The notes beneath the pieces are model-generated. The model searched no databases. It was not told where the DNA came from and saw only the letters and a program-made list of their open reading frames with translations. Shown in pieces: positions 10,986 to 20,940 of a stretch of 43,259 bases of DNA (the first letter of the stretch is position 1; every line of letters begins with the position of its first letter). The stretch is from positions 12,867,578-12,910,836 of the forward strand of contig NC_087073.1 in NCBI RefSeq assembly GCF_026151205.1. Direction: 5' to 3'. The position numbers and the translations under genes were made by a program. Source of the stretch: Bolinopsis microptera. Lineage: Eukaryota; Ctenophora; Tentaculata; Lobata; Bolinopsidae.

Positions 10986-11176
10986 AGGGGGACGTTAAGA
11001 CGTCGACATTAAAGTCATTTTAGAGACGTTGTGAAACGTCGACATTAAAGTCAGTTTTGGGGGACGTTATGAAACGTCGACATATTTAAAGTCAGTTTTG
11101 GGGGACGTTATGAAACGTCGACATTAAAGTCAGTTTTGGGGGACGTTATGAAACGTCGACATTAAAGTCATTTTTG
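10986..11176. repeat. ~38-bp minisatellite with palindromic ACGT core
   Basis: Five tandem units, with ACGTT at 10992, 11026, 11064, 11105 and 11143. Each has the form GGGGGACGTTATGAAACGTC followed by GACATTAAAGTC. Each unit carries a small inverted repeat (GACGTT...AACGTC) and a GTCGAC site. The array lies between the env-derived region and the 3' LTR of the retroelement. Confidence 0.9.
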
Positions 11177-11539
11177 CCAACTGCCAATTTATACTGCCAA
11201 TGTTATGCTCGTTTTTGTGAAGTTTGAGTGAATGATTTATTCAATATTGGATTGAGCTTGTACTGATCGTGTTGAACGTTTTGGTGTTGATGGAGTATCT
11301 GGTTGGAATGATTTTAATACTGAATTTGATGTTTTGTTTTGATGAATTATGATTGACGTCTCTTCTGGTTTCTCGTCGTTATTGTCAACTATATTCTGTC
11401 GTGGAGGTGGAACTGATCGGCTTGTTCCTCTCTAACACACTCCAGATCTTTTATTAGTCGTGTGTAACAGAAATTGGTCCTGTTGTTCAAGCTGTTCGTC
11501 AGATGTTCATTGAGCTTGGAATTTCTGTTTTGAGTTGCA

Positions 11540-11971
11540 TTATATGTATGTTATAGTGTCTTCCTGTGTTTGATGTGTCAGATGTTTTCTTGCATTAGTC
11601 GAGTTCTTGAAACCACTTTTTACTGTCCAGTGACGTCGTCCAGTGAACAATTTGGTAATGTCTTCCGGTTGGATAGAATACAAAACTCTACTTTGTAATT
11701 GGATTTGAGAGTACTCGTTACATGAGTAAAGTTTATTTCTGATGTCAGGAGTGTGTATCCGATTGATCGTCTGGGAGCTTCCAATATTACTTTCATAAAC
11801 TGGATTTCCGTTTCGGAAAGTCAAAGCTCCTACTGAAATTGTACGACATAATGTTTGTTTGTTTGTTTGTTTATAGAACCCGTCCCCAATCTCGTATTGG
11901 AAAATGACTAAACTCAGGTCTGAGTGTGAATACGGGTGGTACCTGCAAGAGTGTTCATTAAGCATCGACAT
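11540..11971 (-). CDS. unrecognised ORF downstream of env in the retroelement
   Basis: A 143-codon open frame starting at ATG, following the envelope-like region in element order. It contains a KQTNKQT stretch produced by a GTTT microsatellite on the plus strand, is rich in Ser, Thr, Asn and Gln, and has no membrane segment or known motif that I can name. It may be a decayed C-terminal part of the envelope gene or unrelated sequence. Confidence 0.25.
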   Translation of the reverse strand: MSMLNEHSCRYHPYSHSDLSLVIFQYEIGDGFYKQTNKQTLCRTISVGALTFRNGNPVYESNIGSSQTINRIHTPDIRNKLYSCNEYSQIQLQSRVLYSIQPEDITKLFTGRRHWTVKSGFKNSTNARKHLTHQTQEDTITYI

Positions 11972-12183
11972 AATGTTTACAGTGTACTTCTTCCGTTTTA
12001 CATTGAGAAGGTTTGCTAAGACAAGTAATCTCAGGTGCGTCTTTGTCTTTTTGGAGATATCGAGACAGACCAGCAGTTTTAGTGGTCGAGTTTCGTTCTG
12101 ACCGTTGTGCGGAGTAAAACTTATCGTCTTTAAGGTATATCCGTTTAGGAAGTTTTACTCGAAGACAAGAGTTTCTTTGCTTT

Positions 12184-12747
12184 TTACAGGAACTGTAGCT
12201 GGCTCAAGGTGAGAAAGACGGCGTTAGGTTCCACGTACATTGTTGACAAGACAAAGAAGGAACTTGCGAATATCGGATTGTTGTTGACGAAGTACTCAAG
12301 GTCTTCTGCTAATAGCATAGCTGGAGAAGTCGGTTGTATTAACAACCCTCTATTCACTCCATGAAATACGTTGTTAACCTTTTCCCTGTACTCGTCAAAT
12401 ACCAAGTTTTCGATAGCATACGTGGACAGTGATGTAATTGCACATTGAAGTTCGTTTAGTCTTTCATCCACGCTTTCTTGGTAATCTTTGATTAAGTAGA
12501 GAACATCTTTGTTGAACTGACGTTGTTGTTCGACTTCATCATGAACTTGTTGGGTGAACTCGGAGAACTGATGATCGAGGTGAGCAATATGAGATTTAAG
12601 GTGTTTAATCTCATGTCGATTGAAGAAATTGAAGGCCATGCTTACGAGCAATCCAGCACCAGGGATAGCAGCAATTGCTACAGGCACTCCCCGTTTTACC
12701 TTTGTGGAAGGGGTGCTGTTAGTCGTATGCAGATCGTAGGTCTTCAA
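12184..12747 (-). pseudogene. env: envelope fusion-subunit-like ORF
   Basis: A 187-codon frame with the layout of a class I fusion subunit. A basic KVKR cleavage-like motif (residues 17-20) precedes a hydrophobic Gly/Ala-rich stretch (about 21-40) that resembles a fusion peptide. A long charged helix with heptad-like spacing follows (about 45-110). This order matches envelope proteins of the errantivirus/baculovirus-F kind, but the family is an inference. I see no C-terminal membrane anchor in this frame, which stops at 12184. The upstream part lies in another frame (12934-12719) and overlaps this one, indicating a frameshift near 12,740. The LTRs are young, so the break is either recent or inherited by a trans-mobilised lineage. 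Confidence 0.5.
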
Positions 12748-15015
12748 ATCGTCTTATATTGCGTTTCCAAATGTGATCAACAGCTTGGTCTTGAGCTTTA
12801 TTATGCGTGGTATACAGTGCAGCATCCTTTTGTCCGCAAAACTCGGCTCTAGTTGCAAATCTTTCTGCACATACAATGTTTGCAGTGTACGTGTGGTTTG
12901 ATACTTCGTTAATCTGTAAGTGAGGTGGTTCCATCCTGAGAGTGAGGTGGTTCCATCGAGTAAGTAATGAGGATGTTTAAGAAGGGCATTATGCTCTTGC
13001 TGACATAATAACAACAAAACGGCTTCGTTGGTTTGGACATGTCAGTAGAATGCCAGAAGATCGGTTACCCAACTATTTACTTGAATGGAAACCCAAGCAG
13101 GCAAGCATGGGAAGAGATCAAGAGGCAGGCCTAGGAAGAGCTTAAATGATGTATTTAATGAGGATGCTGAGCAGAGATTGGATCGGAATGGATTCACGAT
13201 TGATTGTATGAGAATATTAGCTGCAGACCGAAAGGGATGGAGAAATGTTACCCGCCGAAGTTGTATAATACAGAGTAATGACGCAGTCGACGCAGACTAA
13301 TCCTTTTGGATGGAGATCTCGCCATGTAACATGTAACATGTATGTAATCTGTAAATTATCGAGATCGGGCTCGTCTTTTGCGACAGTTTGAAGTCCGAGG
13401 CATTCTGGGTCAGAGAAACAAAGAGCGTGCAAGAATTTAACTGAGTGTTGTCGTATGATCTTAAGAGCTGAACGTTGGTGTTTTGTCCTCTGCCTAGAAT
13501 TTTAACCCAATAAAAGTATTTTTCTAATAAGTTTTGGTCAAGGTCACACTCGCTATTCATGCAAAATGTTGACCGTGCAGTTGAATTGATGAGTGGTTTG
13601 TTTAATCGAACGAAGATACTGGCAAAGTTGTGCCACAATCCATGTGGTTGCTAAATCAACCCAATGTCCAGGTTTCAGAGATGTAAGACCAATAAATGAT
13701 AGTCCTCTTGCAGTGTCATGAATTTCTTGTTCTATTTCGGCCAGCTGACTTGCGAGAAAATCGACTGATGCTTCACTTTGTGAGGGTGTGACGTCTCGAT
13801 TAGTTGTTGCCCAAGTGGTCGGAAATGTAATTTGACACAATCAGGGGCAACGGAACTGCAAGATGTTGTTGAAGCCTTGTGGGCATATGTCCAGGTGACT
13901 TCGCAAGATATTCGAGCGGCGTATTGATGCAGTACTTTGTCGTCTGGAGACATATAACTATTCCTCCAGGAAGTTGTATTTCCTCTGTAACTTACAGGTA
14001 ACATGTTTGTGCAAAATCCTGGTTTAGGTCGGCGAAATGTTATTTCCACTGGCTTGCAATGACTGACAAGAATGTATTACGAGTCGAAGCAACTTCTTGT
14101 TGAATCATTGAAATGATGACGGAGGATATCAGTAGGATTTTGAGCTGCAGCAGACCTCATAAGCATGCTGATCATTTTAAGTGCATCATGTTGGTAATCT
14201 TTGCTGGTCTCAACAGAATGCTAACTTCCAAGAATTGCATTTTATGTGTCAACACTAGGTTTGATATCATCAACAGCCATCATTGGTCCTAACAGTTGGT
14301 GTGCAGTGACTCGGAATCCGTCAATTTCCGTTTTGTCGGGTAGTTTACTTGGGTTTTCCAAGGCAAACGATAACCCTAGTGTAGGAATGATGAGATGAGA
14401 TGAGATTATTGTACCATTAAATGCCAATTGGTACGAACTTGGACTGTACCATTGAGTCTGGCACAATATATGTTATTGGAATCCCTTGTTTTGGATCGAA
14501 GCAGTGACCTGTATCGTAACGGCAGTCTGATACATCGGCAAGGTTGGAAATAGGCTGGTGAGTGTGTGTTTTTGTGATGTAACCTTCGCTGTAGTTACAT
14601 GATATTACGTCCGTCTGAACAGTTTTGTCATCCATTTCATAGGACAATCGAAATCTTTTTCTGTTTGACTGTGTCAGTTGTCCAGTTTCGTCAATGCATG
14701 ATTTGGTCATCATCAAGTCTTGGTATTGGCTTTTCGGTAGAATCTTATTCTGTATTGGAGCTTCACTTGGAGAGACAATGCGTTCGTTTTGAATCGTAAC
14801 ATTTTTATGGTCCGTAGTATCACAGCTTTGAATTGTTCAGGCCATCTCATTAATGTAAGGTGATTTTGTGCATCACAAATCATGGCACTTTGGCAATAAG
14901 TTATCAGCAATGTGAGAAGTAGTATTCTTTCGGTGTCGTATCGTGTCATCTGAAGTAGTGTTTGCGAGTCGAAGGTACCTATCCATCCTTTGGGAATCAG
15001 GGATAAGGTGATCAA
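12719..15015 (-). pseudogene. env: fragmented envelope surface-subunit-like region
   Basis: A chain of overlapping minus-strand open frames in alternating phases: 15015-14713, 14716-14417, 14466-14242, 14049-13732, 13840-13553, 13638-13297 and 12934-12719. This is the pattern left when one long gene acquires several indels. The first frame contains a hydrophobic leader-like stretch, ILLLTLLITYCQS, at about residue 31, ahead of a Cys-containing ectodomain-like sequence. The last frame leads into the fusion-subunit-like ORF. A LINE fragment on the plus strand (about 12960-13350) sits inside it. I read the region as a decayed envelope gene from its position between gag and the 3' LTR. No sequence search supports this. 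Confidence 0.4.
12960..13350 (+). mobile_element. 5'-truncated LINE fragment inserted in the env region
   Basis: Plus-strand translation from 13014 gives RLRWFGHVSRMPEDRLPN, then in the next frame GKRSRGRPRKSLNDVF and a downstream W. This is the characteristic C-terminal tail of non-LTR retrotransposon polymerases (R-WFGHV.RM...R, then KR.RGRP.K.W..D). One frameshift lies near 13,095. The fragment ends near a CATGTAA-type short repeat (13324-13350), as RTE/CR1-like tails often do. It lies antisense to the host LTR element. The left boundary is uncertain; a 16-bp direct repeat GTGAGGTGGTTCCATC lies just to the left (12918-12957). Confidence 0.7.
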
Positions 15016-15121
15016 TCTTATATAATTCTCCGGATCATTTTTTATGTTTCACGTGTAGCTACACATTGCACAACTCATGACTCTGAACTGTAGGAAGACT
15101 CCACCCTACGGCTGTGTACTA

Positions 15122-15478
15122 TTATCTTATTATTTCGGGCGTGAATTGATTTTGAATTGAATGTTGGGACGGTTTAGGAGATGGTAGCTCTCTACCGCTA
15201 GCTGTAGAGCTTGACCGGGATACGGCTTGATGGCCGCCCTGGATTTTTTGCGGTGATATAGAGCTTGCTCTATCATTTTTCCGACGGGACAAAGTGTCAG
15301 AACTTCTGGAGACAGTCTGGTGGCGCGGTGTTGACGAAAGTCTTCCCTCAGAATGGCCATTTCCGAGAGACAAGGACGTGTTATACTCGCCATCAGCTTC
15401 TGCATCGGTGTTCTGGACAAGTGTTGACCGTTGGCATGGTAAAAGGAGCATTTCATCATCATCCTCGTATCTTCTCAA
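15122..15478 (-). CDS. Ser/Arg-rich ORF between gag and env
   Basis: An open frame of up to 118 codons (the first ATG is about nine codons in) with many Ser, Arg and Pro residues and an acidic start. A second open frame covers nearly the same bases in another phase (15462-15130). It occupies the place where pol would be expected but is far too short and has no enzyme motif. It could be a nucleocapsid-like basic part of gag in another phase, or an accessory protein. Confidence 0.3.
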   Translation of the reverse strand: MRRYEDDDEMLLLPCQRSTLVQNTDAEADGEYNTSLSLGNGHSEGRLSSTPRHQTVSRSSDTLSRRKNDRASSISPQKIQGGHQAVSRSSSTASGRELPSPKPSQHSIQNQFTPEIIR

Positions 15479-15746
15479 GGTAGAAGATGGTTGCGGACCT
15501 GGCTCAGGTGAATCTCCAGTCTAGTGATTTGTATTTCTTCCAAGTTCTCCAATTGGAGATTATGCTGTTCCATAATTCTCTTGAGTTCTTGATGGTATCT
15601 TGCATTTAGTCTTTTTGTAACTGAGATGGGACTTTTCGTGTCCTGTCGTGATGTACCATAATAATCTTTCCAGTTTTAATGTTGCATACTTTCAAGGTAA
15701 ATTCGGAGGACTTTGTCAGTTAGTCACTCAGTTGTTATGTAGTCAA

Positions 15747-16550
15747 TTAGTTGTCATTCTGAAAATCGCCTCTGATTGATCTGCTTTTCAGTTTCCCGAT
15801 GATTTTCTCCAGATGTTGGCTATGCTCAACAAGTTTTGTGTAGTGGTCTAGTCCAGGTGTTGTGAGAAGCGAGTAAGCTACTTGTTCAGATCTTATTCCA
15901 TTGATGAATGCATCCTGGAGTAACTCTTCTTTGGTGCTATCAGGCATCTTCTTGCATGTAGGAATTACATTGATCCTTTTCTCGAGTCGTTCCGCAAAGT
16001 CGAGGATGGTTTCTTCTGAGCTCTGTTTGATGTTGAATAGTTCGTCGACAGACATTTTGCTATTGTAGTTAGGGTCGAGCTTCTTGACTATCATGTCCTT
16101 GGCTGCATGCCAATCTGTTGTTTGTCTATCTGTTAGGTTCAGTGACATAACTCTTGACAAGCTTTTGTTATCCAGAAATGTGCAGAAGACTTTGAATGAA
16201 GCAGACGGAGGAAGACCGATGACTGTGCAGTAGTTGTCGAATGCCAGTAGAAAATCGTGGATGTCATCCCCATGATAATTGTACTCATGGGGTTTCTTCC
16301 CCCCGAAAAGCTTAAAAGACTCTTGAGTAGGAGGTGCTATATGTCCTAGTCCCGGCATATCTTTGTGGTCAAACTTGTCGTTGTCAAAATGTTGATTGTT
16401 GTGGTGAAGCATTGTCATTGGTGGTTTGTAAGTAAGTGATCCAGGCGGTTGGTATGGTGTGTGTTGTGGAAAAGGTGTTGTGTTCTGCAAATGATCTGTG
16501 TTGTCTTGAATGATGTTTTGTGAAAAGGGTTGCGGAAAGGGTTGTGACAT
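15747..16550 (-). CDS. gag: retrotransposon Gag
   Basis: A 267-residue intact frame, the first ORF after the 5' LTR and primer-binding site. Residues 1-65 are rich in Pro, Gln, His and Asn. Residues about 80-250 read as a capsid-type Gag: a short aromatic helix (DFLLAFDNYC), then TDWHAAKDMIVKKLDP and the Glu-rich SSEETILDFAERLEKRI. The end resembles the usual pattern F..G....A..L.......Y..L....Q. Gag would form the particle that packages element RNA in the cytoplasm. No CCHC zinc knuckle is present before the stop, so a nucleocapsid is missing or lies in another frame. This is the only clearly intact gene of the element. Confidence 0.75.
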   Translation of the reverse strand: MSQPFPQPFSQNIIQDNTDHLQNTTPFPQHTPYQPPGSLTYKPPMTMLHHNNQHFDNDKFDHKDMPGLGHIAPPTQESFKLFGGKKPHEYNYHGDDIHDFLLAFDNYCTVIGLPPSASFKVFCTFLDNKSLSRVMSLNLTDRQTTDWHAAKDMIVKKLDPNYNSKMSVDELFNIKQSSEETILDFAERLEKRINVIPTCKKMPDSTKEELLQDAFINGIRSEQVAYSLLTTPGLDHYTKLVEHSQHLEKIIGKLKSRSIRGDFQNDN

Positions 16551-16684
16551 TTGTCTAAATCTGCTGAGTGCATTGGCTCATGTTGGCAGATGAAACTGAC
16601 AGCGAAAATTGGCAGGAAAGGCAACAAAAGTGGTTACCAGTATAGCTCTATTCTCTAACCTGTAGTTCCCAATTTGGTTCGCAG

Positions 16685-16695
16685 TCGCAGCGCCA
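16685..16695 (-). promoter_or_regulatory. primer-binding site, tRNA-Ser-like
   Basis: Two bases inside the 5' LTR the minus strand reads TGGCGCTGCGA. It starts with the TGG that pairs with a tRNA CCA end, and the rest complements an acceptor stem ending TCGCAGC plus G73. This matches serine tRNAs whose acceptor begins GCTGCGA. The tRNA identity is inferred from memory of animal tRNA-Ser sequences. Confidence 0.7.
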
Positions 16696-16697
16696 CT

Positions 16698-17434
16698 TGT
16701 GGGTTATGAAGAGAGAGAGAGAGAGATGGTTGATCGTCTAGGTTTGAGATAGGTTGATTAGTTTCAGGACTTTAGTTCCAACAGACTATCTGTCTGTTCC
16801 CACAATGGAACTTGTAGGTTGCGTTGTGTTTTAGTTAGAGTGAGTTGACCAAATAATACGACTTGAAATCGGGTTGGGTGTAGCTATGTATCAATGTATC
16901 AATGTATAAATGTATCAATGTATCAATGTATTAATGTATCAATGTATTAACTATTAGGAACGATGATAGGTTTTACTATGTCTTTGGGATGCAGTCAGGA
17001 AGTCAAGAAGTGGGGAATAAAGGGTGTGTCTAGGGTTTTTATAGGTTGTATCCCATGACAATCATGGGACTAAAACGTGTGACCCATGAGGTACACTCAC
17101 GGAAACGATTATCTTAGTCATCGTTTCCGCTACTCAAAACAGTGAACAATGAGCGTTCACTGGACAAACAGGACAGAACAATGAGAACCCTCGCTCATCC
17201 ATTACTCCATTAATTGCTTTTCCCTATGATTCACCTTTACGTTGTGAAGCCAATTGTTTGTTAACCTCTGGCGTCACAATCAGTTCCGGTTTGCAGTCAC
17301 AGGTCCTGTCTGTGACCTATTAACTATAGGTTACCTCATTTGGAGATGTGCCAAGCACAAGCAGATAGTTGGCAACCTGCCAACAGGGGATAGCAAAGTT
17401 ATATGGCTTAGAGTGTACAAAGGGTGGTCCCACA
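16698..17434 (-). repeat. 5' LTR of the retroelement
   Basis: 737 bp, nearly identical to 7790-8522, with TG...CA ends. Because the element reads leftward, this copy should carry the active promoter. It repeats the hairpin cluster (17052-17384) and the ATGTATCAA minisatellite (16885-16949). Confidence 0.95.
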
Positions 17435-17438
17435 CGAG
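17435..17438. repeat. target-site duplication CGAG, right copy
   Basis: Matches 7786-7789 and closes the LTR element. Confidence 0.85.
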
Positions 17439-18364
17439 TGTAAAGTTGATTCGGACACAAAAGGTACATGATACGAATATATTAGCTAGATAAAAGAAAG
17501 CTCGACCACATGAGGATACAATATACTGTGAATAAAGCGCACTGTTGCACACTTGCTAGTTGTTAAAGTTTAGCTCGCACTATTGTTGTTTTACGCTGCT
17601 GCACACCGAGCCAACTTTTCAGGGCTCCTTATTGTTGTACTTTTAAACTTTTCCCGGACACTACGTATTTCATGGATATATTTGGTCGGTGGACTGTTCC
17701 AGTCGGGTTAGTTTATTTCGTCCTAATTTCTATCATACTTTAAATTAATTATATAATAGATACGATATTTTAAAATTTTCTATATGAGGAGGCCAAGATA
17801 GTTCCGGTAGTCTTATTGTTTAATCCTGTGTAAACAGCTAAAGAGCTTTGCAAAATCACAGTAAAACAACAAGTTTTGGTAAAACAGCAAATTATATTTC
17901 AATCAATTACAGCAAAAACTTTATATATTAATGTCAAAAAGTTATAATCTTTAAATTAAAAAACATTAAAATAGTTCGAACGAAGTGATTTAGTGGACAC
18001 AAATGTAGGTACAAAAGTTGGCAGCATATCTACAAAATTACAATTTTGCTAAGAAACGATGCTCTGGGCAAGGAGGCTAAAATTGGATAGAGCAGACCGT
18101 AAGGATTGTGTTCTCACCAGCATGGCACTACATAATTAACAAAATTTATCGCATTAATTGAGCTAATTTTCGATATTTAACACTCCAATTCTCCACACAA
18201 AGTTTAATGTGACAAAATAATAAATAAATATAGTATTGTACACCTATATTACAAATTTCTCAACAAATGCATCAAGTTGGTAATCATTGTCAACATGGCT
18301 ATCACGATTCACGAGGTATCACTGTCATTCCTTCCCAAGGAGCAAATTTACGAGTTTATAACCG
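17439..18364. other. intergenic, downstream of the GPCR gene
   Basis: AT-rich sequence between the LTR element and the 3' end of the GPCR coding sequence. It probably includes the GPCR 3' UTR on the minus strand. No other gene or clear repeat is seen. Confidence 0.5.
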
Positions 18365-20067
18365 TTATATTCCGCTGATCACATGATCGTTTTCTATGAC
18401 TATAATAGGAGTTAAACCATAATTGCCTCCCCCGCCGTTCAGCTCCACATCCTCCCCTCTGTTTTGACGCTCTGTATTGCTGTGGCTGCTAACCCTGCTG
18501 GCGAACACTGCCATGTGACCTGTTGCCTTGTTGGTGGGGCGGCAATTGGACAGCACTGTTCGGGAGGTTGCGTTGTGTGATCGGTTTACTGTTCCGTTTC
18601 TCTTTCTTCTAAGGATAAGATCACTGAAAATAAAACTTGTTTTCTTTCACAGGACTAGGACTACAGACTATATTATAAATTAAATTTGTCACAGGGTCCG
18701 CCACTGCGGGTTACACTCTATATTATAAAAAGTCAGGAAGTAAAAACTCACATAAGTTGGAAGCTATTTAGTGCCTTAGATAGGACTGGATTTGTGAACG
18801 CATTTAGAAGAGGGAATATCCACGGTACCACATAATATAACCACGTGGTAGCGTCCATCAGCCTGTAGTAGTACTTCCTTCCAAGTAATTCTTCCAATGG
18901 TGTACTTAATCCGCACTCTAAAAGTATGCTGATTAGAAGGTGCGGCAGATAAGGAAGAAGGGTCACTGCCGTCATTATCGTTGCTGCTTTCACGATCTTC
19001 ACATTTTGGACCCTCGTCTTCTTCCTGTCTGCTCCTTCAAGCTGGTTTGAAAACTTTCTCCTGCTACTCAGTATCGTTGCAAAGATAACCACGTAGGATG
19101 TCAAGACCAGACAAACTGCCGTGAGGTTTGTAGCCATCGTGAAGTAGAGAATCATTCTGGTATCAAAGGATCCTGGGGCGAAGAATCTTTGGCAGATCTG
19201 ATATCGAGGATCTAAGACGAATCGATTGTCTTTCAAATAGGTTTCCCAAGTTTGGTGAGTATACTCTTCTCCCCACAATACCTCCAAAGTCTCTATCAAT
19301 TGCTGAGGTTGTAGCCAGAAGAAATAACTAACATCAATAGGAATGAGGATGATTACTGCCAGGAGAGTCAACAGACTAATCACAACACGAGCTCTGGTTC
19401 CTGAGCGGTTGTAGGAGAGAGGGTTTGCTATCATGTAGGCTGCCTGAAATGTTCGAATTAAGTGTTGATATTTCCAGAAGATACCCTGAGTCGAGCACAG
19501 AATATCTCGTGAGAAAACTAAGGCCCCCAACTAAATTTCTGGCTATTAAAACCAACAAACAACAACCACCACAAACCTCAATAGAAACGAGAGCAGCACA
19601 ATAGATGATACTAAACACGATGTGTCTCTGTAAAACATCAGCTAGCTCACACCACAGCATGGACCCTATCTGCCTCCCCAGAATCAGGGCTATGGTTGAG
19701 ATCAGTGTAGGACCCACCCCGTGTACTAGGCCCAGTACTGAGGCTGTAAGGACTGGTATCAGGGAGGGGTTGGCACTTAGTTTTACCTGCGGAGATCAAA
19801 ATTGTCAGTGGTGTCTGACTTAAATCTTTTTTCATCGGTGTCAGCAAAGAAAGCGAAGGAACTTCTTTTTCAACTTAATCAAATTTTAAAAATGCCTTTC
19901 TAGGATAAGAAGTTACTAACCTTCGAAAATGCGATAATCCCAATAACAAGAGAGTTGAACACTATGATAAGAAAGGTATTGATAACGTTAAAGGTGATAA
20001 GAATTCCCTTTTCAACATCAGGTAAATCTGTTGTCAGAGCGGTCTGTGTCGTTAGCTGGGCACTCAT
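18365..20067 (-). CDS. class A-like G protein-coupled receptor, four exons
   Basis: I assembled this gene from splice sites. The exons are 20067-19921, 19786-19577, 19443-18752 and 18623-18365, joined by GT-AG introns of 134, 133 and 128 bp. The product is 435 residues. TM1 is about residues 20-46 (FNSLVIGIIAF), TM2 57-82, TM3 93-119, TM4 139-160, TM5 217-243, TM6 271-293 and TM7 317-341. The conserved TM3 Cys95 can pair with Cys203 in the second extracellular loop. TM3 ends in EAAY...NPLSY, where ERY...PL.Y is usual, so the G-protein-contacting Arg is Ala. TM7 has NPVLS in place of NPxxY. Helix 8 and a basic start of the tail (LRRKR) lie across the last intron. The 86-residue tail is Ser- and Gly-rich. 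The ligand is unknown. The exon joins keep frame throughout, which supports the model strongly. Confidence 0.85.
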
Positions 20068-20563
20068 TCTCCCTTCCCTAGCCGTTAGCTAATCTTTTAA
20101 TCAGTGAGTTTGCAAAGAAAACGTAAATATACATAGAAAGGGCATTAACCCTCGTCGCTGTTATCACAAAAATATCGTCACAAAGGCTGATAATAAACGC
20201 TGCCACAGAACCTCATCCTATAATGGAGAGATGAGTACTGACTATGCTAATGATGGGTGACAGCTTCATGCTAATATCATCTTTATGAAACGCAGAGCGA
20301 TCCAATAAAACGACCATCGGGCAGCAGCAACTTGTCGGCAGACAGTAAATAATGTAAGACGTGAGGAACAGTCCCCAGTTTATCGGATCTATTTATCGAC
20401 TGTGTCCCGGAAATTAAAATATCAGTCACACCAGGTGCGTAGTGGTGAATGCACTTACTAGAAATGGTAAGCGTTAGAAGTGCCCTGTGATCCTAACAAT
20501 GAATTGGGAGCTCGTACTTGCGATCATTACTTCGCGTCACGTATTGTAAACTGACGGCTGGCT
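20068..20563. other. upstream region of the GPCR gene
   Basis: AT-rich sequence upstream of the receptor ATG (minus strand), likely 5' UTR and promoter. No specific promoter element is clear enough to call. Confidence 0.45.
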
Positions 20564-20617
20564 AAGAGAGAGAGAGAGGGAGAGAGAGAGAGGGAGAGAG
20601 ACTGAGAGGGAGGGAGG
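20564..20617. repeat. GA-rich microsatellite
   Basis: Interrupted (AG)n and AGAGGG runs, purine-only on the plus strand. Confidence 0.95.
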
Positions 20618-20880
20618 TTACGCTGTAGTGATCGTCAATAGTTACTCTCTGATGATGGAGGCAGTGAAGATCACTGGCTTGCGCAATGGTATTGAGTTTT
20701 TGTGACAGGTCACACATGATCGGATGCTTTATGAATTGACCGGTTTATTCCAATAATATGAGCATATCCTAGCACTCTTGGCTCTAATTAGAAGCAAGTC
20801 ACTCGGTTAGTGGTAACTTTATCAATCATGCATATTGCTTGGGTCGATCACAGTGGGATAACAATCGGGCCACCTGAACC

Positions 20881-20940
20881 AGTATTGGGGAAGAGGGATC
20901 AGATGAGTGCAGTATTGGGGAAGAGGGATCAGATGAGTGC
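20881..20940. repeat. perfect 30-bp tandem duplication
   Basis: The 30-bp unit beginning AGTATTGGGGAAGAGGGATC occurs exactly twice in tandem. Confidence 0.98.

Larger units (their letters stand above)
7790..17434 (-). mobile_element. LTR retroelement with gag and envelope-like sequence, pol not found
   Basis: A complete 9,645-bp element on the minus strand. Two directly repeated LTRs begin TGTGGG and end CCCACA. It also has a 4-bp target duplication, a primer-binding site next to the 5' LTR and a polypurine tract next to the 3' LTR. In element order it holds gag (16550-15747), a Ser/Arg-rich frame (15478-15122), a broken envelope-like gene (15015-12184), an ORF of unknown role (11971-11540), a short palindromic minisatellite and an F-box-like ORF (9654-9430). 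I find no reverse transcriptase, protease, RNase H or integrase motif, so this copy appears non-autonomous and would need enzymes in trans. By eye the LTRs differ only in one GA microsatellite, which implies recent insertion, yet the env reading frame is broken many times. Confidence 0.9.

Noticed and set aside
19376-19717. 113-codon ORF overlapping the GPCR as a separate gene
   Set aside because: It is exon 2 of the receptor reading into intron 2. The splice sites explain the frame change.
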